12,410 nt of DNA from an uncultured Bacilli bacterium (GTDB lineage: Bacteria > Bacillota_I > Bacilli_A > RF39 > UBA660), in contig CANQRX010000041.1 in NCBI GenBank assembly GCA_947626425.1, positions 1-12,410 on the forward strand, given 5' to 3'. Of this stretch, positions 5,928 to 12,410 are shown piece by piece. The translations under genes were made by a program, and so were the position numbers. The notes under the pieces were generated by a model. That model searched no databases and was not told the origin of the DNA. It saw only the letters and a program-made list of their open reading frames with translations. Every line of letters begins with the position of its first letter. Within the stretch, counting starts at the first letter, position 1.

Positions 5928-8891
5928 GTGAAATTAAAAAGCATAAAAATTCAGGGTTTTAAATCATTCGCGGATAAAATTGAATTAGAAATTAAAAGTA
6001 ACATAACCGCGATTGTTGGACCAAATGGTAGTGGCAAAAGTAATATAGTTGATGCTATTAAATGGGTTTTAGGCGCTCAATCAGTTAAAAGCTTACGGGC
6101 AAGTAAAGACATGGTAGATGTTATTTTTAATGGTAGCGAATCTCGTAAACCCCTAAAAAGAGCCGAAGTTGCCTTAGAGTTTGATAACACAACATCTTTT
6201 TTAAATACCGATTTTCCCCAAGTTGAAATTAAACGAATTTTATATAATACTGGGGAAAATGAATACTTTATCAATAACGTTAAAGTCCGTTTAAAAGATT
6301 TAACTAATCTTTTTTTAGATAGTGGAATAGGTAGTGATTCCCTAAACATTATTAGTCAAGGAAGTATTGATCAAATAATTTTAGCGAAACCTCTTGATCG
6401 TAAAGTGATTTTAGAAAGTGCTAGTAAGGTTTTAAAATACAAAAGTCGCAAAGAAGAATCTTTAAAAAAACTGGAAAAAGCAAACGATAATTTAGAAAAA
6501 GTAAAACTGGTTTTAGAAGAATTACAAAAAAGTTTAGACCCTTTACAAGAACAAAGTTTAATAGCGAAAAAATATTTAGAAATTGAAAAGTCTTTACAAG
6601 AATTAGAATTAACAGTTATTACAACGGACATTAAAAATTCTTCTGGTCAAATTGCCAATTTAAATGAAGAAAAGAAAAGTTTGGAAACCCAAAAAATTGA
6701 TTTAGAAACGGTTATTGCCAAGGAAAACATTGAACTAGAAAAAAATAAATCTTTAGAAGTTGATTTAGATGAAACTATTTTAAAATTAACCGATGAAATA
6801 AAACAATATACTTTGGCTAAAAACAATGTCATTAATCAAAAACAAATGTTAATTGAAAGAAGTAAATATAACCTTGATGAAGGCACTATCAACGCCGAAT
6901 ACTTAAATTTACAAGAACAACAAGCCATCGTTGCCAGTAAAATCAAAATAAGTGATTTAGCTTTAGCAAATTTTGAGGAAAAAATTAAAGAAAACACAAA
7001 AAAATTAAATGAATATCAAGAAATGTTAAATAATACGAACCAAAAAATAACCAAAATTTCCGATTCGCTTATTAAAAATAATCAAGCTTATCAATTTTTA
7101 TTAAATGAAATTTTAGTAATTAATAATAACATTGAACAAAACATGACAGTTCCGCCTAGTGTTAAAAACATTTTAAACCATCCTCATTTACATGGAATAA
7201 AAGGAACAATCGCTTCTTTAATTGATGTTCCAAAACAATACACAACAGCTATAAGTGTGGCCTTATCCTCTTCGGCAAATTTTGTTGTGACTGAAAATGA
7301 AAATGATGCTCAGATGGCAATTAAATATTTAGCTAATCAAAAACTAGGACGGGCAACTTTTTTTCCGCTTACGATTATTAAAGCGAAAAAAGTGTCTGAT
7401 GATGCTTTAATGCGCGCCCAAAAAATTCCGGGTTTTATTGATATTGCCGCCAATCTCGTGCAGTATGATTCGAAATACGAAAATATTATTTTTAATCAAT
7501 TAGGCAATGTTTTTATTACTGAAAATGCGGATGCTTTATCTAGTTTAGCTAAGGCTTTAAATTATCAATATCGAATTGTTAGTTTAGATGGGCAAATAAG
7601 TCACACTGGTGGAAGTCTAACGGGTGGTTATTTAAAACCGCAGTTAAATTTATTACAATTAAAAAAACAATTGGCGGAAAAAAAGGATGCTCAAACCTCT
7701 TTAGAAAAAACTTTAAAAGACCAAGAAACGAAAAAACAAGCCGAACTCCAAACTAAAAGTAGTATTGAATCGAAAATAAACCATCTTCAAGAAGAAAAGT
7801 TTTATTTTCAAAAAGAATACGAAAACGAACAAAAAAATAATGAAAAAAATGTTTATTTACAACAGGAAATAACGAACAGTTTAAAAAGAGTTCAAGCTAA
7901 TAATCCTACTAAATGCGAAGAACAATTAACCTCGTTAATTAAAGAAGAAAAAGAATTAACGATTAAAGAAGAAACAACACATCAAAAATTAGAAAACACC
8001 AAAGATTTAAAAAATAATTTATTTTCCCAAAATAAGGAACTAGAAATGACTTTAAAAAAACATAATAGTGAGTTACATTCCTTAATCAGTAAAATAAATG
8101 AAAATGCTTTAAAAATAAATGAAAAGGATCTAAGTCTTGATTATAACTTAACAACTTTAAATGAAAAATATCATATGACTTATGAAAATGCTCTTTTAAA
8201 AATTGATGAAGATTTAGATATTGATTTAGCTAAAGAAAAAGTAAGTGAGTTAAAAAAAGAATTAAATAGTTTTTCCATGGTTAACTTAGGAAGTATAGAC
8301 GAATACGAACGGATTAAAGAACGTTTTGATTTTTTAGACGAACAGCAAAAAGATTTACTAGCATCCATTACTGATTTAAAAGAAATGATTAAAGAAATGG
8401 ACGACAAAATAACGATTAGGTTAAAAGAAACTTTCCAAAAAATAAATAATGAGTTTGGAATTGTTTTTAAAGAATTATTTAAAGGTGGGAAAGGCTTATT
8501 AAAACTAACTGATCCCGACAACATTTTAGAAAGTGGCTTAGAAATAGTGGCCGAACCCCCTGGGAAAAAACTAAACAATATTGCATTATTATCAGGTGGG
8601 GAAAAAACTTTAACAGCGATTGCTTTATTATTTGCTATTTTAAATGTTTTTCCCGTTCCATTTTGTATCTTAGATGAAGTAGAGGCTGCCTTAGATGAAG
8701 CTAATGTTGATGCTTTTGGTAGTTACTTACAAAAACAAAAAGCTAAAAGTGAATATATTTTAATAACTCATAAAAAACGCACAATGGAATATGCCGACAC
8801 TCTATATGGAATAACAATGCAAGAACAAGGTGTTTCTAAAATCGTAAGTGTTAATTTAGAAAAGGTGGTCCTAGATGAAAACGAAGTATAA
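5928..8891 (+). CDS. smc: Chromosome partition protein SMC (short-armed)
   Basis: SMC is the ATPase that, with ScpA and ScpB, compacts and segregates the chromosome. The product is 987 residues. Walker A is GPNGSGKSN (31-39), the Q-loop SQGSIDQI is near 143-150, a first coiled coil runs ~165-400, and the hinge spans ~410-570 with HGIKGTIASLIDVP and the Gly-rich GGSLTGG (561-567). A second coil runs ~575-820. The ABC signature LSGGEK is at 888-893 and Walker B CILDE at 913-917, with the D-loop ALDEAN. Typical Bacillus SMC proteins are near 1180 residues; head and hinge are complete here, so the arms are shorter by roughly 100 residues each. The GTG start at 5928 is set by AGGTGA (5918-5923), which overlaps the rnc stop. 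Neither scpA/scpB nor ftsY is in this window. Confidence 0.96.
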   Translation: MKLKSIKIQGFKSFADKIELEIKSNITAIVGPNGSGKSNIVDAIKWVLGAQSVKSLRASKDMVDVIFNGSESRKPLKRAEVALEFDNTTSFLNTDFPQVEIKRILYNTGENEYFINNVKVRLKDLTNLFLDSGIGSDSLNIISQGSIDQIILAKPLDRKVILESASKVLKYKSRKEESLKKLEKANDNLEKVKLVLEELQKSLDPLQEQSLIAKKYLEIEKSLQELELTVITTDIKNSSGQIANLNEEKKSLETQKIDLETVIAKENIELEKNKSLEVDLDETILKLTDEIKQYTLAKNNVINQKQMLIERSKYNLDEGTINAEYLNLQEQQAIVASKIKISDLALANFEEKIKENTKKLNEYQEMLNNTNQKITKISDSLIKNNQAYQFLLNEILVINNNIEQNMTVPPSVKNILNHPHLHGIKGTIASLIDVPKQYTTAISVALSSSANFVVTENENDAQMAIKYLANQKLGRATFFPLTIIKAKKVSDDALMRAQKIPGFIDIAANLVQYDSKYENIIFNQLGNVFITENADALSSLAKALNYQYRIVSLDGQISHTGGSLTGGYLKPQLNLLQLKKQLAEKKDAQTSLEKTLKDQETKKQAELQTKSSIESKINHLQEEKFYFQKEYENEQKNNEKNVYLQQEITNSLKRVQANNPTKCEEQLTSLIKEEKELTIKEETTHQKLENTKDLKNNLFSQNKELEMTLKKHNSELHSLISKINENALKINEKDLSLDYNLTTLNEKYHMTYENALLKIDEDLDIDLAKEKVSELKKELNSFSMVNLGSIDEYERIKERFDFLDEQQKDLLASITDLKEMIKEMDDKITIRLKETFQKINNEFGIVFKELFKGGKGLLKLTDPDNILESGLEIVAEPPGKKLNNIALLSGGEKTLTAIALLFAILNVFPVPFCILDEVEAALDEANVDAFGSYLQKQKAKSEYILITHKKRTMEYADTLYGITMQEQGVSKIVSVNLEKVVLDENEV

Positions 8892-9432
8892 AGTTATGTT
8901 AATGTTAATTTTACTAAGCTTATGTGCTTTATTTTATGTTGCTCAATCCTATAAATTATGGGGTTACGAGCAAGTTCAAAATAATTCAGACCTTTTATCA
9001 AGTGGTTGTTTCAGCGTCGGTTATCAAACTGGTCAAACCACAACAATTAACAATGATGATTTTTTAAGCGATGAACAAGCTTTAGAAAAAGTCAAAATAT
9101 CTTTTAACGTTACTAACTCTTGTTCCAAAGCCACAAGCTATGATATAACCTTAAATGCCTTAAACAATAGCAGCGACAATTCTCTTAAATATTTTTTAGA
9201 TAATAAAAATGCGGAAAGACCAAGTGAATATCCTTATCTTAAAGATAGTTCTTTAAATACCAACTTTGAAGAATTAAGTGACTTAACTGTTTATACATCT
9301 TACTATTTATTACAAAACGAAACTTTACAATCGGGTAATAAAACTACCTATGATTTATATTTATGGAGTGATAGTGAACTAACAAGTGACTACGTTGCGA
9401 ACTTAAGTGTTATTAATATCAAAATGAACTAA
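8875..9432 (+). CDS. TasA/camelysin-like surface protein with N-terminal membrane segment
   Basis: The 185-residue product begins with a basic MKTKYK and a hydrophobic segment (~7-24), a signal peptide or membrane anchor, followed by SYKLWGYEQVQ. This resembles the SipW-processed TasA/camelysin family start, often SYAYW-like. The body has repeated N/S/T, two extracellular cysteines in SGCFSVGY and VTNSCSK that could form a disulfide, and the motif TYDLYLWSDSE near the C-terminus, matching LRLWLDEDA in the first gene here. No LPxTG anchor is seen. The ATG is preceded by AAGGTGG and overlaps the smc 3' end by 17 bases, so it is translated from the smc message. In TasA relatives such proteins form extracellular fibres after SipW cleavage; no sipW-type peptidase is visible here. 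The function is an inference from weak similarity. Confidence 0.75.
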   Translation: MKTKYKVMLMLILLSLCALFYVAQSYKLWGYEQVQNNSDLLSSGCFSVGYQTGQTTTINNDDFLSDEQALEKVKISFNVTNSCSKATSYDITLNALNNSSDNSLKYFLDNKNAERPSEYPYLKDSSLNTNFEELSDLTVYTSYYLLQNETLQSGNKTTYDLYLWSDSELTSDYVANLSVINIKMN

Positions 9433-9433
9433 A

Positions 9434-9462
9434 ATGGGCCTTTAATTTAGGCTTTTCTTTTT
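9434..9462 (+). terminator. Weak hairpin terminator of the rnc-smc operon
   Basis: GCCT (9438-9441) pairs with AGGC (9449-9452), extended by two G-T pairs, with a 7-base loop. The T-rich tail TTTTCTTTTT runs from 9453 to 9462. It lies immediately after the stop at 9432 and before the mscL promoter. The stem is short, so termination may be partial. Confidence 0.55.
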
Positions 9463-9471
9463 AAAAATATT

Positions 9472-9480
9472 TGTTATAAT
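9472..9480 (+). promoter_or_regulatory. Extended -10 promoter of mscL
   Basis: TGTTATAAT at 9472-9480 is an extended -10 element (TGn followed by TATAAT). The -35 region is poor and overlaps the preceding T-tract. The predicted transcript start is near 9487, close to the mscL start codon. Confidence 0.6.
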
Positions 9481-9504
9481 CTTTATGAGAAAGAAGTTGT
9501 GGTT

Positions 9505-9927
9505 ATGAAAAAATTTATGCAAGATTTTAAAGCTTTTATTGCAAGAGGAAATGTCATTGACATGGCAGTCGGTGTTGTCATCGGTAGTGCCTTTGGAAAA
9601 ATAGTTACCAGTTTAGTTGAAAACATTATTATGCCTATTGTGGGGATTTTAATTGGGGGTCATGATTTTACTAATCTTAGTATTAAAATTAAAGATGCAA
9701 CTATAAGTTATGGAGTTTTTATTCAAAATATCATTGACTTTTTAATTATTGCTTTTTGTATTTTTACTGTCATTCGGGTAATTGGAACAGCAACCCGTAA
9801 AAGAAAAAAGGTTGAGGAGAAAAAAGAAGAAACTCCAGCCGATATCAAATTATTAGAAGAAATTAGAGATTTACTAAAAGTTCAATTAAATAATTCGGCA
9901 AATGAAGAAACAAGAGAAGAAGAATAA
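9505..9927 (+). CDS. mscL: Large-conductance mechanosensitive channel MscL
   Basis: MscL forms a homopentameric membrane pore that opens under lipid tension and releases solutes during hypo-osmotic shock. The 140-residue product has the N-terminal amphipathic helix MKKFMQDFKAFIARGNVID, pore-lining TM1 at ~17-47 with the small-residue pattern AVGVVIGSAFG, a periplasmic-side loop, TM2 at ~70-92, a basic cluster RKRKK (98-102), and the C-terminal bundle helix KLLEEIRDLLK (115-125). ATG 9505 fits the family start; an in-frame GTG at 9499 would add two residues. The ribosome binding site is weak. It is transcribed from its own promoter and is apparently monocistronic. The acidic tail NSANEETREEE is lineage-specific. 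Confidence 0.96.
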   Translation: MKKFMQDFKAFIARGNVIDMAVGVVIGSAFGKIVTSLVENIIMPIVGILIGGHDFTNLSIKIKDATISYGVFIQNIIDFLIIAFCIFTVIRVIGTATRKRKKVEEKKEETPADIKLLEEIRDLLKVQLNNSANEETREEE

Positions 9928-9940
9928 AAATTCTTTTTTT
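9916..9940 (+). terminator. Weak AT-only hairpin at the mscL end
   Basis: AAGAAT (9920-9925) pairs with ATTCTT (9930-9935) around an AAAA loop, and the stem can be extended outward into T7 (9934-9940). It overlaps the last codons of mscL. All pairs but one are A-T, so it is a weak candidate. Confidence 0.35.
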
Positions 9941-9941
9941 A

Positions 9942-9970
9942 TTGTAAAAATATAAGAAAAATGCTAAAGT
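9942..9970 (+). promoter_or_regulatory. Promoter of the sigma-factor gene
   Basis: TTGTAA (9942-9947), a 17-base spacer and TAAAGT (9965-9970) preceded by TGC (extended -10 element) predict a start near 9977, just before the AAAGGAG (9982-9988) of the gene. Confidence 0.65.
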
Positions 9971-9996
9971 AAGTAACATTTAAAGGAGCATTTAAA

Positions 9997-12231
9997 ATGA
10001 AGTCAAAAATAGCTAATTTAATTACTCAATTAAAATCAACATATCATTATTTAGAATTAACTGATCAAGATTTTTTTAAACTAGTTCAAGAAGAAATGGC
10101 TAAAATGGCTGATAATAATAATTCTTCGAACATAACTCTTTTAACTAAAAATTGCGAAAAACAAATTACATTAAAAACAAAACAACTTTTAAAAAAATCA
10201 AGGACGGCTTTTCGAATTTTCAACAATTATCTTAATCAATCCTTTTTTAAAGTTAGTTTATATGAAGAAGCCTTTGATTGTTTTAAAATATTTAATGAAT
10301 TTCTTTTAAAACTTGATTATGATTTAAATTTTGAATTTTTAATTGATTTAATGACTAAAAATAAGGTTTTAATGAAAATGACTACTCTTATTTTTCAAAA
10401 GTATTCATCAGTAATTAAGGCCGGAAAAATGGAAAATGTTTTTGATAACGAACTTTTAATCCAAGCCCTTGAGGTTTACTGTTTAATCAATAACATTGAA
10501 ATAACTCAAGTTGATGATATTAAAAGTATTGATAATGAACCAGAAATTATTAGAAATAATTTCAAGATTTATTTTCAACAAATAAGCGTTTATCCTTTAT
10601 TAACTATTGACCAAGAAAAAGAGATTATCAAACGCATGAATAAGGGCGATAAATCTGCAAAAGAACAACTTATAAATAGTAATTTACGATTAGTTGTCAG
10701 TATTGCCAAAAGGTTTGTTAATCGAGGTTTATCTCTTATGGATTTAATCCAAGAAGGAAATTTAGGTTTGCTCACAGCCGTAGAAAAATACGACATAAAT
10801 AGGGGATATAAATTTTCAACCTATGCTTACTATTGGATAAAACAAAAAATTATTAGAGGAATTTATAATAGTGGAAAAAGTGTTCGGATTCCTGTTTATT
10901 TGCACGCGAAATATGCTAAATTTCAAAAACAAGTTCGCGAACTAGAAACCAAAATTCAAAGAACACCAACTGTTGAAGAGATAGCTAGCTATTTAAAAAT
11001 TTCTATTTCGGATGTAACAAAATTAATGCAAAGTCAATTAGATACTTTAAGTATTAATTCAATGACAAGCGATGATGAAAAACATGAATTGGGAGATTTT
11101 GTCTTAGTTTCCGAAGAAAATATTGAGGAACAAGTTATTTCCAGTTCTTTGACTAAAGAAATTGATAATCTCTTAGAAAAATGTAATTTAAGACCAATCG
11201 AAAAAGATATCATAAAATTAAGATATGGAATCAATACCGAAAAGCCTTTAACTTTAGAAGAAATTGGTGATTTATATAATGTTACACGAGAACGAATAAG
11301 ACAAATCGAAGCCCAAGCTTTTAAAAAACTTCGCAGGTCAAGATACATCAAAGGTTTTGCAGATTACATGGACCATCCTAATGAAGCCCTTGAGCAAATT
11401 TCTAAATTTCGACAAATTTATGCCAACAATTCTAAAAGCACAATGATAAAATTAAAAAAAGAAAAGGAGGAGGCTAATATGCCCAAATTAAAACCAATAT
11501 ATCAAAATTTTACCGATTATACTAAAGAAGAAATAGATTTAGTTATATCGCAACTTCCTCAAGCGGATCAACAACTAATTACTCTTCGTTACGGAAGTGA
11601 TTTAGAAAATCCTATAAGTGGAATTTTAACTAAAAAACAAATTACTAATTTTTATTCAAATTTATTTCCAAAAATTAAACGCAGATTGCAAGCTAATCGT
11701 GAAGTTTTAAATAATGATATCCAATCTTCTGAAAAGATGGAAGAAGAGTCTGAAGTTCTTCCAAGTCCAATTGAAGAAAAAGAACCAAATATCAATATTC
11801 AATCTGTTAAAGAAGAAAAAGCCCAAGTTTTACCAATCGAAGAAATCCAACCAAATATTCAACATTCAGAAATAAAAGAAAAAGAAACTAAGCAAAATTT
11901 TCAAAAACTAAACGAAGAACAAAAATCAGAAACTTTAACGAAAGAAGATTGTGTTAAAATATTAGAATTATTAAAAACCCCATCTTTTGGGCAAATGATG
12001 AATGTTTTAACAGTTAAAGAAGCTACAATTATTTCTTTGAAATTAGGTTATGTTGATGGTAAATGTTTTTCAACCCAATCTATTGCTAATTTTTTAGGAA
12101 TCGAAGAAGAGGAAATAAGAGAAACAACCAAAAAAGTTTTATTACTTTATAAAGAAAATATTAATGCTTTTTTAGACAAAATAATAACAATTGCTTATGA
12201 TAACGATGGACCTAAAAAGATATTAATTTAA
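9997..12231 (+). CDS. Sigma-70-family RNA polymerase sigma factor with two extra sigma-4-like segments
   Basis: Residues ~184-290 are sigma-1.2/sigma-2 (DLIQEGNLGLLTAVEKYDIN; region 2.3-2.4 YAYYWIKQKIIRGIYNSGKS, 276-295), ~298-378 sigma-3, and ~389-448 sigma-4 with the HTH TLEEIGDLYNVTRERIRQIE. In region 2.4 the -10-reading Gln is kept, but the Thr one turn later (TR in RpoD) is Ile, and the WW pair is YW. Residues 1-183 are a helical extension unlike sigma-1.1. After sigma-4 come ~300 extra residues. Residues ~506-565 resemble a degenerate sigma-4 (LITLRYGSDLENP...LTKKQITNFYSNLFPKIKRRL). Residues ~587-633 hold two copies of a Pro/Glu-rich repeat (VLPSPIEEKEPNINI, VLPIEEIQPNIQ). Residues ~657-721 again look like sigma-4 (LTVKEATIISLKLGY...IANFLGIEEEEIRETTKKVL). 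It starts at ATG 9997 after AAAGGAG. No dnaG neighbour. It could be the primary factor or a group-2/3 paralogue. Confidence 0.85.
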   Translation: MKSKIANLITQLKSTYHYLELTDQDFFKLVQEEMAKMADNNNSSNITLLTKNCEKQITLKTKQLLKKSRTAFRIFNNYLNQSFFKVSLYEEAFDCFKIFNEFLLKLDYDLNFEFLIDLMTKNKVLMKMTTLIFQKYSSVIKAGKMENVFDNELLIQALEVYCLINNIEITQVDDIKSIDNEPEIIRNNFKIYFQQISVYPLLTIDQEKEIIKRMNKGDKSAKEQLINSNLRLVVSIAKRFVNRGLSLMDLIQEGNLGLLTAVEKYDINRGYKFSTYAYYWIKQKIIRGIYNSGKSVRIPVYLHAKYAKFQKQVRELETKIQRTPTVEEIASYLKISISDVTKLMQSQLDTLSINSMTSDDEKHELGDFVLVSEENIEEQVISSSLTKEIDNLLEKCNLRPIEKDIIKLRYGINTEKPLTLEEIGDLYNVTRERIRQIEAQAFKKLRRSRYIKGFADYMDHPNEALEQISKFRQIYANNSKSTMIKLKKEKEEANMPKLKPIYQNFTDYTKEEIDLVISQLPQADQQLITLRYGSDLENPISGILTKKQITNFYSNLFPKIKRRLQANREVLNNDIQSSEKMEEESEVLPSPIEEKEPNINIQSVKEEKAQVLPIEEIQPNIQHSEIKEKETKQNFQKLNEEQKSETLTKEDCVKILELLKTPSFGQMMNVLTVKEATIISLKLGYVDGKCFSTQSIANFLGIEEEEIRETTKKVLLLYKENINAFLDKIITIAYDNDGPKKILI

Positions 12232-12242
12232 ATTCTTTTTTT
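12214..12242 (+). terminator. Possible weak terminator at the sigma gene end
   Basis: AAAAAGA (12214-12220), within the last codons, pairs with TCTTTTT (12234-12240) around a 13-base loop, with T-rich sequence following. With a single G-C pair it is weak, and read-through towards the next gene is possible. Confidence 0.3.
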
Positions 12243-12247
12243 AATAA

Positions 12248-12279
12248 TTGACAGACGGGGGGGGGGTATGTGGTAGAAT
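12248..12279 (+). promoter_or_regulatory. Promoter with a G10 tract in its spacer
   Basis: A consensus -35 TTGACA (12248-12253) and a -10 TAGAAT (12274-12279) with an upstream TGG extended element are separated by 20 bases, half of them an uninterrupted run of ten G (12257-12266). Twenty bases is too long for efficient sigma-70 recognition; loss of two or three G would give 17-18. It lies 25 bases before the start codon of a surface-protein gene. Phase variation is an inference. Confidence 0.7.
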
Positions 12280-12303
12280 TAGTTATAGGGTAAGGTGTCA
12301 ATT

Positions 12304-12410
12304 ATGGAAAAGAAAAGCTTTGTTAGTTATATAATAATTGGATTAATAATATTAGGAATAGCCTTTTTAGGTATATCATATGCTTATTGGAATATTACGT
12401 TAAGTCAAGG
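12304..12410 (+). CDS. Membrane-anchored or secreted TasA/SipW-dependent-type surface protein, 3'-truncated by the window
   Basis: ATG 12304 follows AAGGTG (12292-12297) by 6 bases. The 35 visible complete codons encode a basic start (MEKKSF), a hydrophobic segment (~7-24, SYIIIGLIILGIAFLGI) and then SYAYWNITLSQ. A hydrophobic signal followed by SYAYW matches the N-termini of SipW-processed TasA/camelysin-like proteins, and it parallels the start of the protein at 8875. The rest lies beyond the window, so length and domains are unknown. It is expressed from the G10-spacer promoter immediately upstream. Confidence 0.75.
   Translation, partial: MEKKSFVSYIIIGLIILGIAFLGISYAYWNITLSQ

Noticed and set aside
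6077..8578. Several minus-strand reading frames inside smc
   Set aside because: They are antisense shadows of a well-supported gene, with low-complexity Ser/Lys/Phe translations and no ribosome binding sites.
1..12410. CRISPR array, tRNA, rRNA or insertion sequence
   Set aside because: No regularly spaced repeats, no tRNA-like cloverleaf noticed, no rRNA sequence and no transposase reading frame seen.

Overview
This is an AT-rich (roughly 30% G+C) chromosomal segment with all genes on the + strand. It fits an uncultured Bacilli/Mollicutes-like gut Firmicute (RF39 or Erysipelotrichia-type). Reasons: Bacilli-type housekeeping genes, strong AGGAGG ribosome binding sites, sigma-A-like promoters, and several SipW/TasA-type surface proteins of the kind common in such genomes. 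Trp is TGG. No gene here uses TGA as Trp or as stop: all ten visible stops are TAA or TAG. The organism assignment is an inference from gene content, not a database match.

Layout. 1-1722: 3' part of a large surface protein (TasA-like segment, Ig-like domain, DUF6273/C-type-lectin-like C-terminus). Its last ~60 codons sit in an abrupt GC-rich, adenine-poor tract with the codon pattern expected of a diversity-generating retroelement (DGR) variable region. 1756-1805: hairpin with T-run. 1819-2037: small ORF of unknown function. 1983-3836: rpsB-tsf operon with a promoter embedded in an inverted repeat, a structured leader and a strong terminator. 3914-4336: unrecognised Cys/His-containing protein whose natural start appears to lie in another frame before an A8 tract. 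4337-4800: decayed sequence with short Cys-rich coding remnants and a tsf-like patch, closed by a terminator at 4801-4839. 4883-8891: promoter, then a 108-residue unknown protein, rnc and smc, nearly abutting, followed by an overlapping TasA-like membrane-anchored protein (8875-9432). 9472-9927: mscL with its own promoter. 9942-12231: a 744-residue sigma-70-family factor with a long N-terminal extension and, after the normal sigma-4 domain, two further sigma-4-like segments. 12248-12410: a promoter whose spacer holds a G10 run, driving the start of another surface protein.

How the parts fit. The housekeeping genes serve translation (S2, EF-Ts), RNA processing (RNase III), chromosome organisation (SMC), osmotic release (MscL) and transcription (sigma). 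Between them are surface-protein genes carrying two different candidate variation mechanisms: adenine-directed sequence diversification at the C-terminus of the first, and slipped-strand switching of promoter spacing for the last. Neither can be proved from this window. The retroelement (reverse transcriptase and template repeat) is not present here, and only one length state of the G-tract is visible.
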